In this document: in pieces, positions 45,820 through 54,207 of the stretch
How positions within the stretch are numbered: position 1 is the first letter of the stretch
How the letters are laid out: every line of letters begins with the position of its first letter
Origin: JAJDXO01 sp965213765
Lineage (GTDB): Bacteria; Pseudomonadota; Alphaproteobacteria; Rhodospirillales; UBA2165
Length of the DNA: 64,000 nucleotides
Assembly (NCBI GenBank): GCA_965213765.1
Contig: OZ243926.1
Span: 744,001-808,000, forward strand
Reading direction: 5' to 3'
Program-made: the position numbers and the translations under genes
Notes under the pieces: model-generated
Databases searched by the model: none
Told to the model about the DNA's origin: nothing
What the model saw: only the letters and a program-made list of their open reading frames with translations

Positions 45820-46599
45820 ATGGCGCGATATCTGCGTGCGCTCTGTCTTGACCGCGAGCATGTCGACGTACCCGAAACGGGCCTGGTCGTGCGGGTATTT
45901 GACCGTGCGGCGCATCTGCGCTCGACAGACGGATCCTTGATTTTCCTCACCGCCAGGGACCTGGCGGACGGCCCACGGGGAATCCGGCTCGAAACGCCTT
46001 ACGGGTTCAGCTTCAAGAACGGCCTCCGGGCCGGCGACCCATACGCGATCCGCGGCAACTGGCTGCGTCTCGGCCGCGAAGGATTGAAGATAGATCTTTC
46101 AACCGCGGCGGAGTGGATACCCGGCGAGATCACCCGGCCGGCCCGGGCCCCGGCGGCGGCGCATGTTCCCGAGGTCGTCTCGGGAGCCGAGCGGCGAAAC
46201 CTTTGCCGCGCGACCGGTGACGGAAACGCGGTTGGCGCCGCGTTCGTCCTCGGCCCGCACATCGGGCGGGGACCCGGACTCACGCCGGCGGGGGACGATT
46301 TCACCGTCGGCTACGTGGCCGGCCTCCATGCTCATCAAGAAGCCTTCAGCCGGCGGCGGAACTTCATCGATGCAATCTCAGCCTGGCTGACCACCCAGCT
46401 CGCGCGCACCAACGACGTGGCCGCCGCCTATCTGGGGGCGGCGGCCCGGGGCGTGTTCACCGACACGGTTCGTAACTATGCCGTACGGCCGGATGAGAAG
46501 AATCTCCGCCGGCTGCTCGGTTACGGAGACAGTTCGGGCGCCGCCGCGGTTGACGGCTATAGGCTCGCCGCTCAGAGTTGGGGCCGGCAACAGGGGTAA
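45820..46599 (+). CDS. DUF2877 protein, AllH-like subunit of oxamate carbamoyltransferase
   Basis: A 259-residue protein. The family signature IGRGPGLTPAGDDFTVGYVA lies in the middle (about residues 147-166), and YGDSSGAAAVDGY is near the end. DUF2877 proteins are encoded with FdrA and DUF1116 proteins. In E. coli the three (AllH/YlbF, AllF/FdrA, AllG/YlbE) are reported to form oxamate carbamoyltransferase. The ATG at 45820 is chosen because upstream in-frame sequence overlaps the permease. FdrA follows after 13 bp. Confidence 0.82.
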   Translation: MARYLRALCLDREHVDVPETGLVVRVFDRAAHLRSTDGSLIFLTARDLADGPRGIRLETPYGFSFKNGLRAGDPYAIRGNWLRLGREGLKIDLSTAAEWIPGEITRPARAPAAAHVPEVVSGAERRNLCRATGDGNAVGAAFVLGPHIGRGPGLTPAGDDFTVGYVAGLHAHQEAFSRRRNFIDAISAWLTTQLARTNDVAAAYLGAAARGVFTDTVRNYAVRPDEKNLRRLLGYGDSSGAAAVDGYRLAAQSWGRQQG

Positions 46600-46612
46600 A
46601 CCAGGGGACATC

Positions 46613-48148
46613 ATGCCCACCGGGACCAAATTCTTCCCGAACCACTATCGGGACTCGGTCGCCCTGATGCGAATGTCGGCCGAGATCGCCGGCTTGCCCG
46701 GCATTGACGAGGCATCTTTCGTCATGGCGACCGAGGCCAATATTGCCCTGGTGGTCGAAGCGGGGTTGCTGGACAAAGGACCTGATCCCCGGCCCAACGA
46801 TTTGATGGGGGTGGTGATCGGCAGCGGCGCGGACGGGATCGAGGCGGCCTTTGACGCCGCCGGGGAGGCGCTCGCCTCCACCGATGGCGCCGGCGGCGGC
46901 GCGGTGGATGCGGTTCTGCCCCGGACTCTGGACGCGGCCCTCGATGGCGCCCCAACCTCGAACCTGGCCGTGATTTCATGTCCCGGAGAATATGCGGGCG
47001 CCGAGGCCATGAAGGCGCTCCGCCTGGGGCTCAACGTCATGGTATTCAGCGACAACGTGCCGGTTGAGGATGAAATCGCGCTCAAATCATTCGCCGCCGG
47101 CAACGATCTCCTGGTGATGGGGCCCGATTGCGGCACCGCCATCATCGACGGCGTGCCGTTGGGCTTCGCCAACCGGGTTCGTCGGGGCAGTATCGGCGTC
47201 ATCGGCGCATCCGGCACCGGCACTCAGGAAGTGACCTGCCAGATCGACCGGCGGGGCGGCGGCGTTTCCCAGGCGATCGGCACCGGCGGTCGGGATCTCG
47301 ATGAGCGTATCGGCGGCGTGACCATGCTGAAGGCCTTCGACCTGCTCGCCGCCGATCCGGATACCGGCGTAATTGCGTTGGTCTCCAAGCCACCGGCGCC
47401 CACCGTCGCGGCGCGGATCCTCGAGAAGGCCGCCGCGGCCGGGAAACCGGTGATCGTCAATTTCCTCGGTTGGCAGGGTGATACCTCGGCCTATCCGTCC
47501 CTCACCTTCGCGGGCAGCCTGGAAGAGACCGCCCACCTCGCCGTGGCCGCCGGCAACAGCGATCTCCCGTCTTTTGAGATCGACCCCATGCCGTCCCTGG
47601 TTTCGGCGAACGGACATTGTCTGCGCGGCCTGTTCAGCGGCGGGACGTTCTGCTACGAGGCGCTGCTGGAGCTGACCCCGGTGCTTGGTGACGTCTGGTC
47701 AACCTCGCCAGCGGACAAGAGCCTCACCCTGAATGACCCCTGGACCAGCCAGGGCCACACGCTGATCGATCTGGGCGATGATCTGTTCACCCGCGGCCGC
47801 CCCCATCCGATGATCGATCACGGCCTTCGCAACGAGCGGATCATAAAAGAGGCAGGCGATCCGTCGACCGCCGTGGTTCTCCTCGACGTGGTGTTGGGCT
47901 ACGGCGCCGACATGGATCCAGCCAATGCCATGCTGCCGGCCATCGCAGAGGCCCGGGAACTGGCTGACAGCGACAACCGTCGGATCAATTTCGTGGCATC
48001 GGTCTGCGGGACCAGCCGTGATCCGCAAAATCTGGACCGTCAGGAAGCCGCCCTCCGCGATGCCGGTGTCCGCCTGGCACCCAGCAACGTCCAAGCGGCG
48101 CGTTTGGCGGCGACGGTTCTCGCCGAAACCGCCGGGGGTGCGTCATGA
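46613..48148 (+). CDS. fdrA: FdrA family protein (AllF-like)
   Basis: A 511-residue relative of succinyl-CoA synthetase. A Rossmann/ligase region has VIGASGTGTQEVTCQIDRRG and GVSQAIGTGGRDLDERIGG, with GRPHPMIDHGLRNERI later. In E. coli FdrA is part of oxamate carbamoyltransferase, which converts oxalurate and phosphate to oxamate and carbamoyl phosphate. It overlaps the DUF1116 gene by 4 bp, so the two are coupled. The frame is open upstream inside the DUF2877 gene; GGGGA precedes the chosen ATG. Confidence 0.88.
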   Translation: MPTGTKFFPNHYRDSVALMRMSAEIAGLPGIDEASFVMATEANIALVVEAGLLDKGPDPRPNDLMGVVIGSGADGIEAAFDAAGEALASTDGAGGGAVDAVLPRTLDAALDGAPTSNLAVISCPGEYAGAEAMKALRLGLNVMVFSDNVPVEDEIALKSFAAGNDLLVMGPDCGTAIIDGVPLGFANRVRRGSIGVIGASGTGTQEVTCQIDRRGGGVSQAIGTGGRDLDERIGGVTMLKAFDLLAADPDTGVIALVSKPPAPTVAARILEKAAAAGKPVIVNFLGWQGDTSAYPSLTFAGSLEETAHLAVAAGNSDLPSFEIDPMPSLVSANGHCLRGLFSGGTFCYEALLELTPVLGDVWSTSPADKSLTLNDPWTSQGHTLIDLGDDLFTRGRPHPMIDHGLRNERIIKEAGDPSTAVVLLDVVLGYGADMDPANAMLPAIAEARELADSDNRRINFVASVCGTSRDPQNLDRQEAALRDAGVRLAPSNVQAARLAATVLAETAGGAS

Positions 48149-49545
48149 GCAACCTGTTCGGACAAAATCTCGGCGTGATCAATCTCGGCCTCGACAGCTT
48201 CGCCGATATCATCGAGACCGAAGGCGGCGCGGCGGCGCGCGTCGACTGGCGTCCCCCGGCCGGCGGACCGGAAGCGGCGGCGGCGCTTGCCAAACTGGTC
48301 AACAATCCGGCCGTCGAAGCCGCCAATCAGCAGGCCTTCGACCGGTACCTCGCCTCCCAGCCGGTGTTGGAAGGAATCGGCATCGCCGGCGGGACCCTGC
48401 CCGGTATGGGGCCCAGGCACATACTCCACGCCGGGCCACCCATAGAGTGGGAGCGCATGGCCGCGCCGGTGAAGGGCGCCGTTGTCGGCGCCATCCTCAT
48501 CGAGGGCTGGGCGGATACCGAAGGCGCCGCCCTGGAACTGGCCGCCGGCGGGGAGATCACTTTCGAGCCGTGCCATCACTTCGACGCCGTCGGGCCCATG
48601 GCCGGGATCATCAGCCCGTCCATGCCGGTGGTTATCGTCCGCGACGCGGTGTCCGGCGCCAAGACCTACTCCAATCTCAATGAGGGTCTCGGAAAGGTGC
48701 TTCGCTACGGCGCCTATTCCGACGAGGTGCTCGACCGGCTCCGGTGGATCGGCGGCACGCTGGCGCCGGTGATCTCCAAGGCGCTTGAAAAGACCGGCGA
48801 GATTGAACTCAAGCCGCTGATGGCCCAGGCCATGCACATGGGAGACGAGGGCCACAACCGCAACGTGGCGGGTTCGGTAATGTTTCTGAAGACGATCATC
48901 GCGGCGGCGCTGAACTCGGACAGCTCCCGCGAAGATGTCGCGGCATCGGCGGATTTCATCGCCAACAACATTCTGTTTTTCCTCAACATCTCCATGGCCG
49001 CCTGCAAGTGCATGCTCAACGCCGCCCACGGCGTCGAGGGCTCCTCCATGGCGACGGTGATGGCGCGGAACGGTGTCGAGTTCGGACTTCGGGTCAGCGG
49101 CCTCGGCGATCAATGGTTCACGGCCGTCGTCGAGCCGGCCGATGGGTTGTTCTTCGCCGGCTATTCCCGGGACGACGCTGCGCCCGACCTCGGGGACAGC
49201 GCGATCACCGAGACCGCCGGCATCGGCGGCTTCGCCATGGCCGCCGCGCCCGCCATCGTCCAGTTCGTCGGCGGCACCTCGGCGACGGCAATCAACGCCA
49301 CCAATGAAATGACCCATGTAACCATAGGGCGCAATCCGGCCTTCACCATCCCGTCCTTGGATTTCGCCGGTTCCCCGGCAGGGATCGATGCGCGAAAGGT
49401 GGTCGACACCAACACCCCGCCGATCATCAATACCGGTATCGCCCACAAGGAAGCAGGGATCGGCCAAATCGGTGCCGGCATCACCCACGCCCCCATGGCG
49501 TGTTTCGAGAAGGCGGTCATCGCGCTGGCCGATACGAAAAAATGA
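48145..49545 (+). CDS. DUF1116 protein, AllG/YlbE-like subunit
   Basis: A 466-residue protein starting MSNLFGQNLGVINLGLDSFA, with MAQAMHMGDEGHNRNVAGSV and INTGIAHKEAGIGQIGAGIT, both hallmarks of the DUF1116/YlbE family. It is the third component of the FdrA-DUF1116-DUF2877 enzyme. It is joined by 4-bp ATGA overlaps to fdrA before it and to the carbamate kinase after it, so the subunits are made in fixed ratio. Confidence 0.88.
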   Translation: MSNLFGQNLGVINLGLDSFADIIETEGGAAARVDWRPPAGGPEAAAALAKLVNNPAVEAANQQAFDRYLASQPVLEGIGIAGGTLPGMGPRHILHAGPPIEWERMAAPVKGAVVGAILIEGWADTEGAALELAAGGEITFEPCHHFDAVGPMAGIISPSMPVVIVRDAVSGAKTYSNLNEGLGKVLRYGAYSDEVLDRLRWIGGTLAPVISKALEKTGEIELKPLMAQAMHMGDEGHNRNVAGSVMFLKTIIAAALNSDSSREDVAASADFIANNILFFLNISMAACKCMLNAAHGVEGSSMATVMARNGVEFGLRVSGLGDQWFTAVVEPADGLFFAGYSRDDAAPDLGDSAITETAGIGGFAMAAAPAIVQFVGGTSATAINATNEMTHVTIGRNPAFTIPSLDFAGSPAGIDARKVVDTNTPPIINTGIAHKEAGIGQIGAGITHAPMACFEKAVIALADTKK

Positions 49546-50495
49546 CCGAGGCGGGGAAGATCGCCGTCGTCGCGGTGGGTGGCAACGCCCTGATCCTCAG
49601 CGAAGACAAGGCCTCCCTCCCCGACCAGGCACGCGCCGCCGAAATGACCGTCCACCACATCGTCAACATGATCGAGAACGGCTGGAACGTGGTGCTCACC
49701 CACGGCAGCGGTCCCCAGGTCGGCAATATCCTCCGGCGCTCCGAGATCGCCGCCGACGAGGTGGCCACCGTGCCGATGGACTACGCGGATGCCGACATCC
49801 AAGGCGCCGTCGGCTACATGTTTCAGCGCGCGTTTCACAACGAATTCCGCCACCGGGAAATCAGGAAGCAGGCGGTCACCCTGGTGACCCAGGTGCGGGT
49901 CGATTATGACGACCCGGCCATGGCCAACCCGACCAAGCCCATCGGCCCCCATCTCGACGAGGCGACCGCCACGGCACGCGCCGACGAACTCGGCTGGGTG
50001 GTCAAGGACGATGCGGGCCGCGGCTGGCGGCGGGTGGTCCCCTCGCCCCTCCCCCGGGAGATCATGGAGATCAATCAGATCCGCCAGTTGGCGGAGAGCG
50101 GCACCATGGTCATCGCCTGCGGCGGCGGCGGCATCCCGGTGGTCCAGGATGCGTTTGGGGATCTCAGGGGCGTCGAGGCGGTGGTCGACAAGGACCTCGC
50201 CTCAAGCTTGCTGGCCCGGGAGATCGATGCCGATCTGCTGCTGGTCTCCACCGGCGTCGAGAGGGTCGCGGTGGATTTCAATACGCCTCAACAGCGCTGG
50301 CTCGACAAAATGACCGTCTCCGAGGCCAAGCAGCTCATGGATGACGGCCAGTTCGATCCCGGCAGCATGGGCCCCAAGGTCCGGTCGGTCATCGATTACA
50401 TCGAAGCCGGCGGCAAACGGGGGGTCATCACCGACCCGCCCAACATGGACGCCGCCGTCCGCGGCGAAGCCGGAACCCAGATCATCGCCGGTTAA
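49542..50495 (+). CDS. arcC: Carbamate kinase
   Basis: A 317-residue carbamate kinase: VAVGGNALILSEDKASL at the start, NVVLTHGSGPQVGNILRRS, VVPSPLPREI and ACGGGGIPVV. It moves phosphate from carbamoyl phosphate to ADP, giving ATP, ammonia and CO2. Placement directly after the carbamoyltransferase-like genes (4-bp overlap) copies the E. coli allantoin pathway, where AllK does this. No arginine deiminase genes are nearby. Its TAA stop shares a TTAA with the convergent marR stop. Confidence 0.95.
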   Translation: MTEAGKIAVVAVGGNALILSEDKASLPDQARAAEMTVHHIVNMIENGWNVVLTHGSGPQVGNILRRSEIAADEVATVPMDYADADIQGAVGYMFQRAFHNEFRHREIRKQAVTLVTQVRVDYDDPAMANPTKPIGPHLDEATATARADELGWVVKDDAGRGWRRVVPSPLPREIMEINQIRQLAESGTMVIACGGGGIPVVQDAFGDLRGVEAVVDKDLASSLLAREIDADLLLVSTGVERVAVDFNTPQQRWLDKMTVSEAKQLMDDGQFDPGSMGPKVRSVIDYIEAGGKRGVITDPPNMDAAVRGEAGTQIIAG

Positions 50496-50953
50496 GCCTC
50501 CTCGTCTCCCTCCACCACCAGCCGCCCCAAAAGCGCGAACAAGGTTGCCCGCTCTTCTTCGGTAAGCGGGGCCAGCATCTTGTCCTTGGCGAGTTCGGCG
50601 ATCGGCTGGGCCTGCTTGAAGATTTCCGTGCCCCCCGGCGTCAGGGCCAGAATCCGTTTCCGCCGGTCGTCCGGCTTTACCCGCCGGGCGATGAGCCCTT
50701 TCTTCTCCAGGTTGCCCGCCAGCACGCCGGTGGTCGAGCGGTCCAGACCCAGCACCTGGGCAATCCGGTCCTGGTCCACCTCGCTTTCATAGAACAGCAC
50801 GAACAGGACATCATACTGGCCGGTGGTGAGACCGAGCTCCCGGCAGCCCCGCTCGAACAGCCCGTGCGCCATCTGGGCGGATCGGCGGAACATGAAGCCC
50901 GGCCGGCCGGCCAGCCTGGAGCGGATGTCCTCATTGGAGACATTATCGGGCAT
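50492..50953 (-). CDS. MarR family transcriptional regulator
   Basis: A 153-residue winged-helix protein. The recognition region is RIAQVLGLDRSTTGVLAGNL, followed by the wing KPDDRRKRILALTPGG. It is divergent from the dioxygenase-monooxygenase pair. Two matching inverted repeats lie in the shared control region, one within the pair's promoter and also over its own -35, so it probably represses both. A small-molecule inducer related to the pair's substrate is likely. Its 3' end overlaps arcC by 4 bp. Confidence 0.9.
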   Translation of the reverse strand: MPDNVSNEDIRSRLAGRPGFMFRRSAQMAHGLFERGCRELGLTTGQYDVLFVLFYESEVDQDRIAQVLGLDRSTTGVLAGNLEKKGLIARRVKPDDRRKRILALTPGGTEIFKQAQPIAELAKDKMLAPLTEEERATLFALLGRLVVEGDEEA

Positions 50954-50991
50954 GGGTGAGTTGACCCTTCAATCCAGTCGCGGTTCGGGAC

Positions 50992-51021
50992 ACTATAGAG
51001 TATTCCGTTTTGACTCGTAAA
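50992..51021 (-). promoter_or_regulatory. Candidate marR promoter
   Basis: On the minus strand TTTACG (51021-51016) and TATAGT (50997-50992) are separated by 18 bp, a fair sigma-70 pair placed 39 bp before the marR start. The -35 element overlaps the first MarR box, which would give autorepression. Confidence 0.6.
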
Positions 51022-51038
51022 AGTTCTTACGATATAAA
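51010..51038 (+). promoter_or_regulatory. Promoter of the dioxygenase-monooxygenase pair
   Basis: TTGACT (51010-51015) and TATAAA (51033-51038) are exactly 17 bp apart, a near-consensus sigma-70 promoter in the best orientation for the gene at 51077. It lies in an AT-rich island unlike the surroundings. The spacer is filled by one MarR box and the start-site region by the other. Confidence 0.8.
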
Positions 51039-51058
51039 TTCGTATGAACTGATACGAA
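51015..51058. promoter_or_regulatory. Two MarR operator boxes
   Basis: Box 1 is TCGTAA-6-TTACGA (51015-51032). Box 2 is TTCGTAT-6-ATACGAA (51039-51058). Both follow TCGTAW-N6-WTACGA and their centres are 25 bp apart. Box 1 fills the -35/-10 spacer and box 2 covers the expected transcription start, so binding would block the promoter. Assigning them to the adjacent MarR protein is inference from position. Confidence 0.75.
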
Positions 51059-51076
51059 ATAAGTGGCGGCAACGGC

Positions 51077-52159
51077 GTGGCGAAACAACAGGTAATCATC
51101 GAGGACAGAGGGAGCGTGAGCCGATACGCGCACGCCGGCGAACCGGTTTCCGACCCGGCGGCGTGGACTGGCGCCGAGATGACGGCCCGAGGCGAGTGGC
51201 TGTATCGATTGCGCGGCGATGAATTGGACGGCCTGTCCGACCTCGCCGATCGGCTCATCAAGGACGCCGATGGCGATCTCAACCATTTGATTGGCCGGCC
51301 CGCCGAGGCGTTCGATATCGGCCCATTGTCCACGACCGTCGAGGCGGTCCGTTTTGACCTTCGCGACGGTCGGGGTTTCGCCGTCATGCGCGGCCTGCCC
51401 GTCGAGGACTGGTCCCGCGAGAAACTCGCCGCCGCCTATTGGGCCGTCGGGGTCCATGTGGGCGAACCGGTCTCCAATAATCCGGACGGCGACCTGATCT
51501 CCCACGTGATCGATCTTGGCCGGGACTACGACAACCCCAATCACCGCGGCTACCAAACCAGCGCCGCGCTCAACTGGCACGTGGACAATTGCGACGTGGT
51601 CACGCTGCTCTGCCTGCAGACCTCGAAGACCGGCGGGGAATCCAAGTTCGCAAGCTCGGTCGCGGTTTACAACGAGATGCTGCGCCGCCGGCCCGATCTG
51701 GTTGCGGCGCTGGCCGAACCCTTCTGGATCAGCCGGCACGGCGAGGAAGACGACGGCGAGGTGCCCTACTACGAATTCCCGGTGTTCAATTTCGTCGACG
51801 GCTACCTGGTGGCGCTCTGCGCCGGGAAGCACATTGAGAACGGTCATTCGCTGCCGGGCGCCCCGCCGCTGACCGATGCACGCCGGGAAGCGCTTCAAAT
51901 GATCGGGACGCTGGCGGAGGAGCTGCATCTTTCCATGGCCTTCGAGCCGGGCGACATCCAATTGCTCAACAACTTCGTCAACATCCATACGCGGACGGCA
52001 TTCGAGGATTGGGACGATCCGGCCCGTAAACGGCATCTCTGGCGGCTTTGGCTGCACGTCGAAGGACAGCGTGCTTTCCCGCCCGAGATCGAACCTTGGC
52101 GGCGGGGCATCCGCACGCTGGCGACAACCGAACGAATTGAACTCGACCCGTTCGTCTAA
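51077..52159 (+). CDS. TauD/TfdA-family 2-oxoglutarate-dependent dioxygenase
   Basis: A 360-residue Fe(II)/2-oxoglutarate enzyme. Metal ligands are His168 and Asp170 (NWHVDNCD) and His304 (NIHTRTAFEDW), and the oxoglutarate-binding Arg is in KRHLWRLWLHVEG. The start is GTG at 51077. Family members split C-S, C-N or C-O bonds of sulfonates, carnitine-like compounds or aryloxy acids. It pairs with a flavin monooxygenase gene 21 bp downstream and is under the MarR-type promoter. Substrate unknown. Confidence 0.88.
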   Translation: MAKQQVIIEDRGSVSRYAHAGEPVSDPAAWTGAEMTARGEWLYRLRGDELDGLSDLADRLIKDADGDLNHLIGRPAEAFDIGPLSTTVEAVRFDLRDGRGFAVMRGLPVEDWSREKLAAAYWAVGVHVGEPVSNNPDGDLISHVIDLGRDYDNPNHRGYQTSAALNWHVDNCDVVTLLCLQTSKTGGESKFASSVAVYNEMLRRRPDLVAALAEPFWISRHGEEDDGEVPYYEFPVFNFVDGYLVALCAGKHIENGHSLPGAPPLTDARREALQMIGTLAEELHLSMAFEPGDIQLLNNFVNIHTRTAFEDWDDPARKRHLWRLWLHVEGQRAFPPEIEPWRRGIRTLATTERIELDPFV

Positions 52160-52180
52160 GGACGGGCAAGGAGGACCACT

Positions 52181-53539
52181 ATGGGAACGCAAATGAAGCT
52201 CGGCATGTTCTACTGGCAGGTAGGCCATCACATCGCCGCGTGGCGCCATCCGGAAAGCACGCCGGATTCCGGCGTCAACGCACCGCATCTGATCGAATTG
52301 GCCCAGCTCGCCGAGAAAGGCCTGTTCGACATGTTCTTCATGGCCGACAGCGTTACCTTCTGGCGGGGGTCCCTCGAATCCATGAGCCGGGATTCGTACA
52401 GTACCTGGATCGAACCTTTCACCATGATGTGCATGCTGTCCCAGCACACCAAGCACCTAGGGCTGGTGTGCACGGCGACCGCCACCTACGATCAACCGTA
52501 TCTGCTGGCCCGGCGGTTCGCCTCGCTGGACATCATCTCCGGCGGGCGGGCTGGCTGGAACCTCGTAACCTCGGGCAACAAGCTGGAAGCCGATAGCTTC
52601 GGCCTCGGCGAGCATATGGAAAAGGCGGCGCGCTACCGCCGGGGCCGGGAATTCGCCCATGTGGTGCGGGGTCTCTGGAACTCTTTCGACGAGGGCGCCT
52701 TCCTCCGTGACCGGGAGTCGGGTCGATATTTCGATCCCGAAAAAATCCAGGTTCTCGATCACTCGGGCGAATTTCTGGGCGCCAAGGGGCCGCTGAACGT
52801 CTCTCCCTCGCCCCAGGGCGAACCGGTGCTCATCCAGGCGGGCGCCTCGGAGGATGGGCGCGAGCTTGCCGCCGCCACCGCCGAGGTGGTGTTCGGCGCC
52901 TCCCAAAGCATTGAGTACGCGAAGGAGTTCTACGCCGATGTGAAGGGACGGATGGTCAAATGCGGGCGCGATCCGGACAGCCTCAAGATCATGCCCGGCC
53001 TGTCGGTAAATGTGGGCGAAACCCACGACGACGGCGTCGCCAAGTTCGAGGAACTCCAGGATCTGATCGATCCCCGGACCGGGCTCGAACTGCTGTCCCA
53101 GCGGCTGGACTATGATCTGACGGGCTACGACGTCGACCAACCGCTGCCGGACATCCCGCTTAATGAAATCGGCGGCAGCCGGGCCGAAATCACGCTGAAG
53201 ACGGCGCGGGACAACAACATGACCATCAAGGAACTCTACCGGTATTTCGCCGGCGCCCGCGGCCACTATCAGATCAACGGCTCGGTTGCCGAGGTCGCCG
53301 ACCTGATGGAGGAATGGGTCACCGACAAGGCTTGCGACGGGTTCAATATCATGCCGCCCCTCTATCCCCACAGCCTTAGGGATTTCGTCGATATGGTGGT
53401 CCCGGAACTGCAGCGGCGCGGCCTGTTCCGCACCGAATATGAAGCGACCACGCTTCGCGGCAATCTCGGCCTCACCCGGCCCCCATGGTCGGCCGACGAT
53501 CTCAAGAGCTCGACCATTGGAAAAGCGGCGGCGGAGTAA
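52181..53539 (+). CDS. LLM-class flavin-dependent monooxygenase (NtaA/SnaA type)
   Basis: A 452-residue luciferase-like enzyme starting MGTQMKLGMFYWQVGHHIAA. It has SGGRAGWNLVTS and a NtaA-like insert (RYRRGREFAHVVRGLW). Relatives oxidise nitrilotriacetate, EDTA-type chelators, sulfonates or dibenzothiophene sulfone with FMNH2 supplied by a separate reductase; no reductase gene is in the window. It is the second gene of the MarR-controlled pair. Confidence 0.88.
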   Translation: MGTQMKLGMFYWQVGHHIAAWRHPESTPDSGVNAPHLIELAQLAEKGLFDMFFMADSVTFWRGSLESMSRDSYSTWIEPFTMMCMLSQHTKHLGLVCTATATYDQPYLLARRFASLDIISGGRAGWNLVTSGNKLEADSFGLGEHMEKAARYRRGREFAHVVRGLWNSFDEGAFLRDRESGRYFDPEKIQVLDHSGEFLGAKGPLNVSPSPQGEPVLIQAGASEDGRELAAATAEVVFGASQSIEYAKEFYADVKGRMVKCGRDPDSLKIMPGLSVNVGETHDDGVAKFEELQDLIDPRTGLELLSQRLDYDLTGYDVDQPLPDIPLNEIGGSRAEITLKTARDNNMTIKELYRYFAGARGHYQINGSVAEVADLMEEWVTDKACDGFNIMPPLYPHSLRDFVDMVVPELQRRGLFRTEYEATTLRGNLGLTRPPWSADDLKSSTIGKAAAE

Positions 53540-53562
53540 CGTTTTTGCAGCGTTTCCGCCAC

Positions 53563-53590
53563 TTGCCAGTCCCCCGGCAATGTGTATAGT
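53563..53590 (+). promoter_or_regulatory. Promoter of rpsF
   Basis: TTGCCA (53563-53568) and TATAGT (53585-53590) are 16 bp apart. The start of transcription would be near 53597, leaving a leader of about 95 bases before rpsF. The -10 is strong and no other good pair is visible. Confidence 0.55.
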
Positions 53591-53637
53591 GCGCCGCCTT
53601 AACTCCTTGCCAGCGGCTTGAACCGTCGTTGGCTATG

Positions 53638-53669
53638 CCCTCCGGCGGGGAATTCGCCACGCCCGAGGG
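53638..53669 (+). promoter_or_regulatory. Possible autoregulatory hairpin in the rpsF leader
   Basis: CCCTC (53638-53642) pairs with GAGGG (53665-53669), enclosing a GGCG/CGCC inner stem, just before the rpsF ribosome site. In many bacteria the rpsF leader folds into a stem with an internal CCG that binds the S6-S18 pair and represses its own operon. CCG and CCCG occur at the matching places here, but I cannot confirm the motif. Confidence 0.35.
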
Positions 53670-53691
53670 AAGAGAAAAGCCGGAAGGAGAC

Positions 53692-54207
53692 ATGACTGTG
53701 GCTTTATACGAAAGCGTGTTTGTTGCACGCCAAGACGTTTCCGCGCCTCAGGTTGAGGCGATCGCCGACGGGTTCGCGGCCCAGATCGAAGAAAATGGCG
53801 GCAAGGTCGCAAAGCGCGAATACTGGGGCCTCAAGAACCTTTCCTACAGGATCAAGAAGAACCGCAAGGGGCACTATGTGCTGTTCAATCTCGATGCGCC
53901 GTCCGATGCGGTGCGGGAGATGGAGCGCCAGATGCGCCTGCACGAAGACATCCTGCGCTACCTGACCCTCAGGCTGGACGAGATCGACGACGAACCGTCC
54001 ATCCAGATGCAGAACCGGAACCGCGACGAGTCCCGCCGGCGTGACGGCGACCGGCGGGATGATCGTGGCGATCGCCGCGTCGAGAAGCCGGCTGCCGAGG
54101 CCGCACCGTCCAAGGCCAAGGAAGAGGCGGCCCCTGCCGAGGCCCCGGCTGAGGAGGCCTCCTCCGAATCCCCTGGCGAAGCTGCTGGCGAAGGAGAAGA
54201 TAAATGA
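53692..54207 (+). CDS. rpsF: 30S ribosomal protein bS6 with charged tail
   Basis: A 171-residue S6: MTVALYESVFVARQDVSAPQ, then YWGLKNLSYRIKKNRKGHY. The fold ends near residue 105; the rest is a low-complexity tail, first Arg/Asp-rich (RRDGDRRDDRGDRR) and then Ala/Glu-rich. E. coli S6 also has an acidic tail, shorter, which receives glutamates. The ATG at 53692 follows GGAAGGAGA. The next gene, rpsR, overlaps by 4 bp. Confidence 0.95.
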   Translation: MTVALYESVFVARQDVSAPQVEAIADGFAAQIEENGGKVAKREYWGLKNLSYRIKKNRKGHYVLFNLDAPSDAVREMERQMRLHEDILRYLTLRLDEIDDEPSIQMQNRNRDESRRRDGDRRDDRGDRRVEKPAAEAAPSKAKEEAAPAEAPAEEASSESPGEAAGEGEDK

